Assembly (NCBI GenBank): GCA_910587995.1
Contig: CAJUNS010000031.1
Coordinates: 1 to 30,009, forward strand
Length of the DNA: 30,009 bases
Reading direction: 5' to 3'
DNA from: an uncultured Oscillospiraceae bacterium
GTDB taxonomy: Bacteria; Bacillota_A; Clostridia; Oscillospirales; Acutalibacteraceae
The stretch's first letter is position 1; each line of letters starts with the position of its first letter. Below the pieces are notes generated by a model, which saw nothing but the letters and a program-made list of their open reading frames with translations, did no database searches and was not told the DNA's origin. Shown one piece after another: positions 20,569-28,074 of this stretch. The translations under genes and the position numbers were made by a program.

Positions 20569-23433
20569 TTAGGCCTCCCGCTTCTTGCTGGCGAGGGCCA
20601 CGCCGGTCAGGCCGGCAGCGGCCGCCAGGGCCAGCAGGAACCACAGGCCGGCCATGTCGCCGGTCTTGGGCACGTCGGCCAGGGGAACCTCCGGATCGTC
20701 AATGGGCTCCTCGGGCTCGCCGGGAGCCAGGGGCACGTCCGGGTCCTCAATGGGCTCATCCGGGTCTTCCGGGGTGGGATCCAACGGCACGTCCGGATCG
20801 TCGATGGGCTCATCCGGAATATCCGGAGTGGGGTCCAGGGGTATGTCCGGGTCCTCAATAGGCTCATCCGGGTCTTCCGGAGAGGGATCCAGCGGGACAT
20901 CCGGGTCCTCAATGGGCTCATCGGGCTCAGGGCTCTCAGAGGGGTCCGGACTCTCGGAGGGGTCCGGACTCTCGGAGGGATCAGGGCTCTCGGAAGGAGT
21001 GGGGGCGGGAGTTTCCTCCGGGGTGCGCACGTTGACGAAATTAACCGTCAGTTTGCCATCGCCCAGGCTGCCCAGGTACTTGGCAACCTCGCCATACTCG
21101 TCCTGCGCCTCGGCCAGGGCCTTTTCCACATCGACCAAAGTGGGGTCGCAGACAATGTAGATAGTGGTGTCCTGGTCAAAGCCCTCGGGCGGAACAACCT
21201 CCTGCAGGTAGTAGAGAATGTCCTTCATCAGGGCCTTCTCCACGTCCAGCACGCCATTTTGGGTGTAGATGGTGGCATTGGGGTCGGACACAAAGGTGAA
21301 GGCGTTCTTCTCCTCATCGAACATGCAGTACATGTTGGTCTGGGTTTCCTCATCCTTGTACCAAATCTGGAAGCCGGTCTCGCTGCCGGTGATAACCTGC
21401 CCGTCCTCATCGGTCTTGTTGATGGTCAGGTCCTCATCCCGCTGCTCCAGCTGGATGGAGTTGTACCAGGGCCATTTGGTGTCCTGCCAGTCGTTGCCCA
21501 TGAGCTCGCCATCGAGGTTCATGGCCATCATAAAGGAGGTCCACGTAGCGGCCTCGGCGGAAACGCCAGCTTTCAGCAGCGCCTTGAAATAGTCGTTGGC
21601 CTGCACCCATGCGGCGTTGTGCTGCATGTATTCGGCCAGCATCTTTTCATAGTTCTGCTTGGAGTTCCAGCTCTCGTTCTCATAAGCCCAAGAGCCATCG
21701 GCATGCTGGTACTTCTTGTCGCCAGTAGCCTCGTCAATGTCCGCCTTGTCGCCGAACACGAAGGAGATGAGGTTCTTGTAGAACTCATCATACAGGACAC
21801 TGCCCATGTGGGCTTCCACAACAAATTCTTCCTTGTCAATTTTGAAGTACTTGTTGCCGCTGGTTGCGGTCTTGGAAAGCTCGGCACGCGCCTCTTCGTT
21901 CTTGGCCACCAGGTCAGCGATATCTTTGTACGCAACGCCGGTCTTCTTCCGGTAATACTCCAGCAGATACGCGTTCATGTTCTCCTGAAGCGAATCGTTT
22001 CCATATTTGTCCAGGAGTTTCTTGATCTGTCGTTCATCGTACTTAGTCCAAGAACCGTTAAAGCGGCCCCAGTCGTCAATACCAGCCTCTTTCAGCAGTT
22101 CTTGAATGGGTTCCGCTCTCACCGTTACATGATAGTTCGCCTTGTCCACATACTCTTCCGGCAGTTCCTGGCCATCAAAGCCAGTGGTGCCGCTGCCGTT
22201 TCCTTCCGTCCAGTTGGGGGTGGCCAGAATAAAGCTGCCGTCCTTGTAGCGGTAGGTGTGACCGGACTTGCTGACGATGTCGAACTGGAACTTGAGGATG
22301 TCGCCGGGCTGAAGAACATCGGCTTCGTTCCGATGATTATACTTCTCTTCCAGCTCCTTCATCTGTGCTTCCAGTTCTTTAATGTCATCAGGAATTTCAG
22401 GCTTCTTGGCAAGTTCACCGAACATATTGCCAAATTGTCTGTCAAATTCCGCAATAAGCTCTTCCTCGGTTTTACCAGTAATGTCGTAACCACTGCCATA
22501 CATCGTCAAAATCTGTTTGACAGCCGCCATGTCTTCCTCATGGGCTTTTTCGTATTCAGCAAGTTCCTCTTGATACTTTGCATACGCCTCGTTTTCGGCC
22601 AATTTGGCCTCCAGCTCGGCTTTCTCTTTCTCAAGCTGAACCTTGCCGCTTTGCGCATAGGCGTTCAACATTCCCAGCGCAATGCTCAGGTCTAGGGTCT
22701 GGTCGCCCTCGGCCTCTTCGTCTATGACATAGGTGATCTTGTAGGTGTCGGTCTCCTCATCATAGAAGATTTCCCAGTTGGTCTGGCCCTCTGTGGTAAC
22801 CGTAGAGCTGCCCGTCTCAATGGTAGACCCGGTGGTCTCGCCGGGGGTGGCATCGGGGGCCTCGGTCTCCGCTGGGGGCTCGGAAGCCGCGGGAGTGCCG
22901 GACGCTTCCGGCTCCGGAGAAGGAGTGGGAACATACAGCGGCTCATCGGCATTGACTTCCTGGTTCTCGGGGTTGTCTTCTCCCGGCGCGGGGGTGGCAA
23001 AGCCTTCGCCGGGCTTTACGCCAACCGTGCCGCTCTGGCCGGGGCGCTCAACGCCCGCCAGCTCCTCGTCCGTCAAGGGCGCGGGGGTGGGCGTGTTCTC
23101 GGGCGCGGGGGTGGGGACGGTTTCCAGCTTTTCCGCGTCGTCCTTGCCAACGGCGTCTTCGGTGGTAACGGTGTTGCCGTCCTCATCAGCGGTTTCGTCT
23201 TCCTCGGGGGCATCGGCGTCCTCGGGAGTTTCGTCCACGGGGGCTCCGTCCTCCCCGCCGGCCAGGGCCATAAGGTCGCCAACGGTCGTCGCGGTCACCT
23301 GCGGGCCTTCCGGGGCCGGGGCCTCGGGGGCGTCTTCGGCAAAGGCGGCCATGGGCAGCATGCCCACGCACAGCATGAGCGCCAGGGCCAGGGCCAAAAC
23401 CCGCTGGTGGAATTTGTTTTTATACTGTTTCAT
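20569..23433 (-). CDS. sortase-anchored surface protein (putative adhesin)
   Basis: A 954-residue exported protein. Signal peptide at residues 1-32 (ends MLPMAAFA). An acidic Pro/Thr/Glu-rich N-terminal region follows to about residue 215. A helical, coiled-coil-like section covers about 250-365, and a large central part of unknown fold continues to about 665. A Cna-B/SpaA-like domain comes next (LTINKTDEDGQVITGSETGF, about 669-800). Two sets of proline-rich repeats form a wall-spanning stalk (about 805-915). DVPKTGD, a hydrophobic helix and SKKREA make a variant LPxTG sortase signal. The ATG at 23433 is chosen because AGAGAGG is seven bases before it; the ATG at 23439 is one base from it. 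The leader carries tandem c-di-GMP aptamers and a possible invertible promoter. The ligand is unknown; adhesin is inferred from the layout. Confidence 0.9.
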   Translation of the reverse strand: MKQYKNKFHQRVLALALALMLCVGMLPMAAFAEDAPEAPAPEGPQVTATTVGDLMALAGGEDGAPVDETPEDADAPEEDETADEDGNTVTTEDAVGKDDAEKLETVPTPAPENTPTPAPLTDEELAGVERPGQSGTVGVKPGEGFATPAPGEDNPENQEVNADEPLYVPTPSPEPEASGTPAASEPPAETEAPDATPGETTGSTIETGSSTVTTEGQTNWEIFYDEETDTYKITYVIDEEAEGDQTLDLSIALGMLNAYAQSGKVQLEKEKAELEAKLAENEAYAKYQEELAEYEKAHEEDMAAVKQILTMYGSGYDITGKTEEELIAEFDRQFGNMFGELAKKPEIPDDIKELEAQMKELEEKYNHRNEADVLQPGDILKFQFDIVSKSGHTYRYKDGSFILATPNWTEGNGSGTTGFDGQELPEEYVDKANYHVTVRAEPIQELLKEAGIDDWGRFNGSWTKYDERQIKKLLDKYGNDSLQENMNAYLLEYYRKKTGVAYKDIADLVAKNEEARAELSKTATSGNKYFKIDKEEFVVEAHMGSVLYDEFYKNLISFVFGDKADIDEATGDKKYQHADGSWAYENESWNSKQNYEKMLAEYMQHNAAWVQANDYFKALLKAGVSAEAATWTSFMMAMNLDGELMGNDWQDTKWPWYNSIQLEQRDEDLTINKTDEDGQVITGSETGFQIWYKDEETQTNMYCMFDEEKNAFTFVSDPNATIYTQNGVLDVEKALMKDILYYLQEVVPPEGFDQDTTIYIVCDPTLVDVEKALAEAQDEYGEVAKYLGSLGDGKLTVNFVNVRTPEETPAPTPSESPDPSESPDPSESPDPSESPEPDEPIEDPDVPLDPSPEDPDEPIEDPDIPLDPTPDIPDEPIDDPDVPLDPTPEDPDEPIEDPDVPLAPGEPEEPIDDPEVPLADVPKTGDMAGLWFLLALAAAAGLTGVALASKKREA
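20691..20925 (-). repeat. 54-bp coding tandem repeats (DEPIEDPDVPLDPTPEDP type)
   Basis: Four to five copies of an 18-residue unit with small changes (DEPIEDPDVPLDPSPEDP, DEPIEDPDIPLDPTPDIP and others) form the C-terminal stalk of the surface protein. The last unit is shorter and runs into the sortase motif. Copy number is likely to vary between strains. Confidence 0.9.
20926..20997 (-). repeat. 18-bp coding tandem repeats (SESPDP)
   Basis: Four units of PSESPD type, almost identical in DNA, just before the 54-bp repeats in the same stalk. Short, highly similar units are prone to slippage. Confidence 0.88.
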
Positions 23434-23467
23434 CTTCATACCTCTCTTTGCTTGCTTGTCGGATGCA

Positions 23468-23553
23468 AAGTATCCGGCGGCTGGGCTGCCATAGCGTAGT
23501 GCGTTTGCCTTAGGCCCCTTGCTTTGTGTCCCGTCCTTTCGGCCGGTTTACTA
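23468..23553 (-). ncRNA. class I c-di-GMP riboswitch aptamer, gene-proximal copy
   Basis: On the minus strand: AGTAAACC, a P2 stem CCGGCC-GAAA-GGACGG (one mismatch), GGGACACAAAGC, a variable arm, then ATGGCAGCCCAGCCGCCGG and a P1 strand ATACT pairing with AGTA. This follows the GEMM-I consensus with some drift (AGTAAACC for GGCAAACC). It ends about 35 bases before the start codon. Downstream, CTTTGC could pair with GCAAAG next to the ribosome binding site AGAGAGG, suggesting control of translation. Confidence 0.85.
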
Positions 23554-23557
23554 AAGT

Positions 23558-23650
23558 GCCAGCAGCCGGGCTAACATAGCATCGTTTCGATACCTTAGTT
23601 CCCATAGCTTTGCGGTCCCACTGTTTCCAGTGGTTTGCCCTTGCGCCTGG
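23558..23650 (-). ncRNA. class I c-di-GMP riboswitch aptamer, gene-distal copy
   Basis: On the minus strand: CGCAAGGGCAAACC, a perfect P2 stem CCACTG-GAAA-CAGTGG with GNRA loop, GGGACCGCAAAGC, a long P3 arm (GGGAACTAAGG ... TTAGCCC) and CGGCTGCTGG closing P1 against CCAG. This is a close match to the GEMM-I consensus. It stands in tandem with the second aptamer, with about four bases between. Confidence 0.92.
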
Positions 23651-23913
23651 TTTCGCCCGCGTTCCGGCGCGTGCCGCGGGTGGCGCTTACGGCGGCATCC
23701 CTCCCAGATTCATAACCGAATCCCCCCTTTCCTTGCTGAATTTATGAATCAGCCTCGGGCCGCACAGGCGGTCTTCCAGCGTATTCATCTGTGCCCTGCG
23801 GCTGGCGGCTGTTTTTCGCGTACCCGAAGCCGGTGGCGTACCATGCGGCTGTCCAGCCAAGTCTATCCGAATGCCGGATAGCGTTCATGCGGTATTTCTC
23901 AAAAAATCACAAG
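23651..23913 (-). promoter_or_regulatory. long structured leader upstream of the riboswitches
   Basis: No gene is recognised. On the minus strand there are several hairpins: CTATCCG-GCATT-CGGATAG, GGCT-GGAC-AGCC, a GCACAG...CTGTGC stem, and GATTCATAA...TTATGAATC. None is followed by a T-run. A strong ribosome binding site (AAAGGGGGG) precedes a possible 8-codon ORF at 23687-23713. I found no convincing minus-strand promoter in this stretch, which fits the idea that the promoter comes from the segment at 23931-24045. Confidence 0.5.
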
Positions 23914-24062
23914 AATGTGTAGGTTTTTGCTTCTTTCCGACAGAATTTCGCTTTTGACAAATTAACGAAATTCTGTGGCGGAAACTATTGCCATTCCTGG
24001 GAATTTATGGTATTATCATCATAAAAGGACTGGTTGCCAGCCTTTGCAAAAACCTACACATT
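23914..24062. other. putative invertible promoter segment flanked by 17-bp inverted repeats
   Basis: AATGTGTAGGTTTTTGC at 23914-23930 is repeated perfectly in inverse orientation at 24046-24062. The 115 bases between hold a good promoter pointing right (23988-24016) and an 11-bp inverted repeat ACAGAATTTCG / CGAAATTCTGT (23940-23950 and 23966-23976). If the segment flipped, that promoter would point at the riboswitch leader and the surface protein gene. No recombinase gene lies in the window. An alternative is a small foldback element. Confidence 0.65.
23988..24016 (+). promoter_or_regulatory. promoter inside the putative invertible segment
   Basis: TTGCCA (23988-23993), a 17-base spacer and TATTAT (24011-24016). 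In this assembly it points right, away from the surface protein, toward glpK. The minus strand of the segment has only a weaker pair (CTGGCA, 17, GATAAT). Confidence 0.75.
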
Positions 24063-24323
24063 TTGGTAACATTACGCTCCTGCCCGTGCTTCGGCTTTTG
24101 CGCCATCGGTTTTGGGGAAGCGGAAGCCTCTGCCGCACGCGCATTTGCTTAAAAACGGAGAAAAAAGGCAGAGCGCCGGAGGGATACTTCAATAAGGAAG
24201 TGTCCCTTCGCGGCATGTTAGGGAATTGATAAAGCCGGGCGGCTGTGATGGATTTGATACAGGAGCGGTGGCGTATCATCACCAAAAGCTCTCATAAGGT
24301 AAACTTTTGCGGGGCGTACCGTG
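24063..24323. other. intergenic region between the switch and the glpK promoter
   Basis: No gene is supported. Short inverted repeats are present: CTCTGCC...GGCAGAG at about 24125-24172, and GATACTTC-AATAAG-GAAGTGTC near 24183-24204. Transcripts from 23988-24016 would pass through here and could read into glpK. Confidence 0.45.
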
Positions 24324-24352
24324 TTGCAAGGGGCCTGAATTTGTGATACAAT
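24324..24352 (+). promoter_or_regulatory. promoter of glpK
   Basis: TTGCAA (24324-24329), a 17-base spacer and TACAAT (24347-24352), about 115 bases before the start. Confidence 0.8.
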
Positions 24353-24467
24353 ATGCGCAAAGCACGCGGGGCGGAGGCCCGCCCTGCGCGCGGAAGCTTG
24401 CAGGGCATCTCAAAGGGGATTTGCGGGCATGGCAAATTCCCCATCCCCCAAAAAGGAGTGGGCAATT

Positions 24468-25961
24468 ATGACAGTCGGGAGATACATTCTCTCCATTGAC
24501 CAGGGTACCACCAGTTCCCGGGCGGTGCTGTTCGACGCCTTTGGCGGCATCGCGGGAATGGGCCAGAAGGAGTTCCGGCAGATTTACCCCCAGCCGGGCT
24601 ATGTGGAGCACGACGCGGTACAGATTTTGCAGACCACCCTCTACGCCATGCGCCAGGCGGTGCAGAGCGCCGGGGCCTCGGCGGGGGATATTGCGGCCAT
24701 CAGCATCACCAACCAGCGGGAGACCACCGTGGCTTGGGATGGAGCCACGGGCATTCCTGTGTGCAACGCCATTGTCTGGCAGTGCCGCCGCACCGCTCCG
24801 GAGTGCCAGCGCCTGCAGGCGGCGGGGCTGGGGGATTACATCAAGGAGACCACCGGCCTGCTCATCGACCCCTACTTTTCCGGCACCAAAATGAAGTGGA
24901 TTCTGGACCATGTGCCCGCCGCCCGGGAGCTGGCTCAAAAAGGCCGCCTGCGCTTTGGCACCATCGACTGCTGGCTGGCCTATTCCCTTACCGAGGGGCG
25001 GGCCTTTGTCACCGACGTTTCCAATGCCTCCCGCACCATGCTTTTTGACATCCGCCGCCAATGTTGGGACCAGACTCTCTTACAGGAGCTGGGCATTCCC
25101 GAAAGCGCCCTGCCCCAGGTGGTGGAGTGCGGCCAGGTGGTGGGCCTGTGCGGCGCGGATGTGCTGGGCCGGGAGATTCCCATTGCGGGCATGGCCGGGG
25201 ACCAGCACGCGGCCCTGTTCGGCCAGTGCTGCTTCCACAAGGGCATGGCAAAAAATACATACGGTACAGGCTGCTTTGTGCTGATGAACACTGGGGAAGA
25301 GCCGGTGCGCTCCCAGGCGCTGCTGACCACCATTGCCTGGAAGCTGGGGGGGAAAACCGTCTATGCCCTGGAGGGCAGCGCCTTCAACGCCGGCTCGGCC
25401 ATTCAGTGGCTGCGGGACGAGTTGGAAGTGATTAAGACCCCCCAGGAGGCGGACCAGCTGGCCGAGACCGTGGAGGACGCGGGGGGCGTCAGCTTTGTGC
25501 CGGCCTTTACGGGCCTGGGTGCGCCCTATTGGGACATGTACGCCCGGGGAGCCCTGCTGGGCGTGACCCGGGGCACCAAGCGGGCCCACCTGTGCCGCGC
25601 CGTTTTGGAGAGCATCGCCCTGGAAAGCTACGATTTGGTTAAGGCTATGGAGGCCGAGTCCGGCACGGCCCTGACCCAGCTGCGGGTGGATGGCGGCGCC
25701 TCCCGCAGCCGGTTTTTGATGCAGTACCAGGCGGATGTGCTGGACCGCCGGGTGCTGCGCCCCCAGTGCCTGGAAACCACCGCCCTGGGCTCGGCCATGA
25801 TGGCGGGTCTGACCGTAGGCGTTTGGGAGAGCCCGGAGGAGCTGACCGCCATTTGGCGGGAAGACGCGGCCTTTACGCCGGATTACCCCCAGGACCGCCG
25901 GGAGGCGGACTTGGCCCGCTGGCACAAAGCGGTGGAGCGCAGCAGGGGCTGGGCCGGGTAG
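24468..25961 (+). CDS. glpK: glycerol kinase
   Basis: A 497-residue FGGY-family kinase making glycerol 3-phosphate from glycerol and ATP. It starts MTVGRYILSIDQGTTSSRAVLFD, with the classic N-terminal phosphate loop. Further motifs include GMAKNTYGTGCF, the GlpK-type GSAFNAGSAIQWLRDEL and VDGGASRSRF. The length matches the family. The ATG at 24468 follows AAAAGGAG by about ten bases. An in-frame ATG at 24429 also has an AAAGGGG site and would add 13 residues not typical of GlpK. No glycerol facilitator or glpD is adjacent. Own promoter and terminator. Confidence 0.97.
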   Translation: MTVGRYILSIDQGTTSSRAVLFDAFGGIAGMGQKEFRQIYPQPGYVEHDAVQILQTTLYAMRQAVQSAGASAGDIAAISITNQRETTVAWDGATGIPVCNAIVWQCRRTAPECQRLQAAGLGDYIKETTGLLIDPYFSGTKMKWILDHVPAARELAQKGRLRFGTIDCWLAYSLTEGRAFVTDVSNASRTMLFDIRRQCWDQTLLQELGIPESALPQVVECGQVVGLCGADVLGREIPIAGMAGDQHAALFGQCCFHKGMAKNTYGTGCFVLMNTGEEPVRSQALLTTIAWKLGGKTVYALEGSAFNAGSAIQWLRDELEVIKTPQEADQLAETVEDAGGVSFVPAFTGLGAPYWDMYARGALLGVTRGTKRAHLCRAVLESIALESYDLVKAMEAESGTALTQLRVDGGASRSRFLMQYQADVLDRRVLRPQCLETTALGSAMMAGLTVGVWESPEELTAIWREDAAFTPDYPQDRREADLARWHKAVERSRGWAG

Positions 25962-25988
25962 CCTGGAGCGGGCGCTGTGAATAGGCAT

Positions 25989-26026
25989 AAAAAAGGAAGC
26001 CAGGGAGATTCCCGGCTTCCTTTTTT
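25989..26026. terminator. bidirectional intrinsic terminator
   Basis: Stem AAAAAGGAAGCC ... GGCTTCCTTTTT with an inner GGG/CCC and an A-run/T-run pair. It follows glpK on the plus strand and can also serve the minus-strand gene ending at 26142. Confidence 0.9.
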
Positions 26027-26141
26027 GCGGTGGATTTTTCGGCGGAAGTTCATAAGGGGCCAGCCCCGCTTGCTGGCGGCAAAGCATTTGCGGGGCCTTT
26101 CCGCCGCGCAAAAACGGGCGCACGCGGCGGGAATCTGTCCG

Positions 26142-26633
26142 TTACGGGGCGGCAATTCCCTGGCGGTTCCAGGGCTCCGGCCTTTCGGAGAGGCGGTCCA
26201 GAGCGGCTTCAAGGGGGGCCGGGTCAAAGCCGAAGCTGCGGTATCCGGCCCGGCAGGCCTCCAAATAGGCCTGGCTGGGCCGCCCCGCTGGAAAGTGGGG
26301 GCGCATCAGGTAGATAAGAGCCCGGCCCTGGTGCTCCCGGCCCGTCTGGTCCTGATAGGCGGTGGGCCAGAACTCCCGGGTGTAGAGCCGGGGATAGCCC
26401 TCATAATGGTCCAGAGCCTGCAGGCCCTCTGGGTCCACAGTCCAAACGCCTGCCGGGACGCTGGAGCCGGGACAGGCCTCCAAGGTCAAATAAAAGCCGC
26501 TGCCTCCCCCGCGAAAAGCCAGCCGCCAGCCCTCCAGCCGGGCCCGGCCAGCCACCTGGGCCTGGGGGCAGCGCCGGGCCATGTCTTCCAGGTTTAAATT
26601 GCTTCCATAGGCTAGGTATAGGATGGGTTCCAT
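26142..26633 (-). CDS. gamma-glutamylcyclotransferase-like protein
   Basis: A 163-residue member of the AIG2/gamma-glutamylcyclotransferase family. It begins MEPILYLAYGSNLN, the conserved substrate-binding loop, and has the probable catalytic glutamate in DHYEGYP (E78). Relatives release 5-oxoproline from gamma-glutamyl amino acids or amines; the exact substrate is unknown. The ATG at 26633 follows AAAAGGAG by seven bases, and 32 upstream open codons are not supported. It is the last gene of the minus-strand cluster, 113 bases after the acetyltransferase. Confidence 0.88.
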   Translation of the reverse strand: MEPILYLAYGSNLNLEDMARRCPQAQVAGRARLEGWRLAFRGGGSGFYLTLEACPGSSVPAGVWTVDPEGLQALDHYEGYPRLYTREFWPTAYQDQTGREHQGRALIYLMRPHFPAGRPSQAYLEACRAGYRSFGFDPAPLEAALDRLSERPEPWNRQGIAAP

Positions 26634-26746
26634 AAGCGGCTCCTTTTTGTGGGATAGGGGCAAGGGAAGACGGTCAAAGGCAACTCCCGGCAAGGGATAA
26701 ACAGCGCCAGGGGCAATGGGCCCGCGCATAAGGGGCAGGGCCGCGG

Positions 26747-27337
26747 CTAAAACACAATGCCGCTGGCTTCCCGGCGCAGGTCTGTGGGCAGCAGGGAATA
26801 GAGGCTCAGGTCCACAATGCCTTTGTCCGGCCAGAGGAAGCCTTCCCGGATGGTGCCCTCCTTCACAAAGCCGCAGCGCTCCAGCACCAGAATGCCCCGG
26901 TGGTTGGTGGGCAGCACATAGGCTTGAATCCGGTGGACGCCGATGGCGGCCATCAGGTAGTCCACGCTGGCCCGGACCGCCCCCGAGGCATAGCCCCGGC
27001 CGGTGCGCCGGCGGCTGAGGGTGAAGCGGATGGTGGCCGACTCCACCACAGGGTCCAGGCTGTATATTTCAAAGACCCCCGCCAGCCGGCTGCCGCCCCC
27101 GTCGGGGTAAATGCCCAGCATGATGGCGGTCCGGTCCCGGAACATGGCCCCGGCGCTTTGGAGCTTGCGCATGCACTGGGCCGGGGACCGCAGGGCGGCG
27201 GTGGGGGCCCAGCGAAAGTTCTCCTCATCGCCCCAGATTTCCCACAGGGCCTCCAGGTCCAGGTCGGTCATGCGGGCCAGGGTGACGCCGTGGCCGGTGT
27301 AAAAGGGGAAGCTGGAAAACAACAGGTCCAGGTTCAT
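26747..27337 (-). CDS. GNAT-family N-acetyltransferase (RimJ/RimL-like)
   Basis: A 196-residue acetyltransferase. The acetyl-CoA loop is in RRRTGRGYASGAVRA, and the C-terminal NHRGILVLERCGFVKEGTIREG is typical of RimJ/RimL-type enzymes, which acetylate protein N-termini or small amines. The substrate is unknown. The ATG at 27337 overlaps the stop of the HAD gene (ATGA), which fixes the start and implies coupling; the 73 open codons before it lie inside the HAD gene. Confidence 0.9.
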   Translation of the reverse strand: MNLDLLFSSFPFYTGHGVTLARMTDLDLEALWEIWGDEENFRWAPTAALRSPAQCMRKLQSAGAMFRDRTAIMLGIYPDGGGSRLAGVFEIYSLDPVVESATIRFTLSRRRTGRGYASGAVRASVDYLMAAIGVHRIQAYVLPTNHRGILVLERCGFVKEGTIREGFLWPDKGIVDLSLYSLLPTDLRREASGIVF

Positions 27338-27960
27338 GGCAGCAGTAACCCTGGCAGCTCCTGGGGGCTGTGGACCGCGGGCGCGCCCGGAGCCTGGCCG
27401 AAGCCATAGGCCGCGTGCACAAAGGGCACCCCGGCCTTTGTAGCCGAGGCCTGGTCCATGGCGGTGTCGCCCACATAAACAGGATGCTTCAGTCCGTTCC
27501 GCCCGGCCACCAGACGGATGTTCTCCCACTTTTCCTTCCCGGTGCGGCCGATGCATTCCCAGTCTTGAAAAAGGCTATCCAGCTTATGCGCCTCCAAAAA
27601 GGCGGGAATATAGCCCAAATTGCAGTTGCTGACGATGAACAGGGGCAGCTTTTCCGCCAGGGCCTCCAAGGCGGGAACCAGGCCCTCATAGAGCCGGCCC
27701 CCGTGCTGGCGCAGGTAGATGTTTTCCGCGGCGCAGCACTTTTCAAACAGGGCCAGTCCCCTGGCCTGCTCCACCTGGGGGAAGATTACCGCCACCAGCT
27801 GCTTGTCCGTCATGCCCATGACTTTTTCCAGCTCTTCCTTGGTAGGGGGGCGGGGCACATCGGGCTCTCCGGCCAAGGCCTGGGCCCAGGAGGCGGCCAG
27901 CTCGTCTGTGGCGTCCCACAGGGTGCCGTCCAAATCAAAAATGACGCCGTCGCAGTTCAT
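27334..27960 (-). CDS. HAD-family hydrolase, probable phosphatase
   Basis: A 208-residue HAD hydrolase. Motif I is FDLDGTLW (D9, D11), motif II VSNCN, motif III the lysine in GRTGKEKW, and motif IV VGDTAMD. The helical cap after motif I places it in subfamily IA with phosphoglycolate-phosphatase-like enzymes. The substrate is unknown. AAAGGAG lies nine bases before the ATG. The next gene overlaps by ATGA. An AT-rich palindromic stretch (CATACTATAAAGTATA, near 28000) lies upstream, but I could not define a full promoter. Confidence 0.92.
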   Translation of the reverse strand: MNCDGVIFDLDGTLWDATDELAASWAQALAGEPDVPRPPTKEELEKVMGMTDKQLVAVIFPQVEQARGLALFEKCCAAENIYLRQHGGRLYEGLVPALEALAEKLPLFIVSNCNLGYIPAFLEAHKLDSLFQDWECIGRTGKEKWENIRLVAGRNGLKHPVYVGDTAMDQASATKAGVPFVHAAYGFGQAPGAPAVHSPQELPGLLLP

Positions 27961-28074
27961 GGTTGCAGTCTCCTTTATGTAGAGTGTGGTAACTTATACT
28001 TTATAGTATGAGGTTTTGGGTGGGAGTTGTTGGCTGTAACCAGGGGAGGGTGCCGCTGCCCTAAACTGTCAGGC

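Noticed and set aside
20536..22695. 719-codon plus-strand open frame opposite the surface protein
   Set aside because: It runs through the reverse of the proline repeats, and a terminator and convergent gene precede it.
23655..23800. A c-di-AMP (ydaO-type) riboswitch in the distal leader
   Set aside because: Only short look-alike stretches (GGGGGGATTC, CGTAAGCG). The conserved core segments are not present in order.
23975..24229. 84-codon open frame starting inside the invertible segment
   Set aside because: It starts upstream of the promoter, has no ribosome binding site, and its composition is random-looking.
24245..24346. Short ORF (GTG/ATG, about 32 codons) before glpK
   Set aside because: It overlaps the glpK promoter and has no good ribosome binding site.
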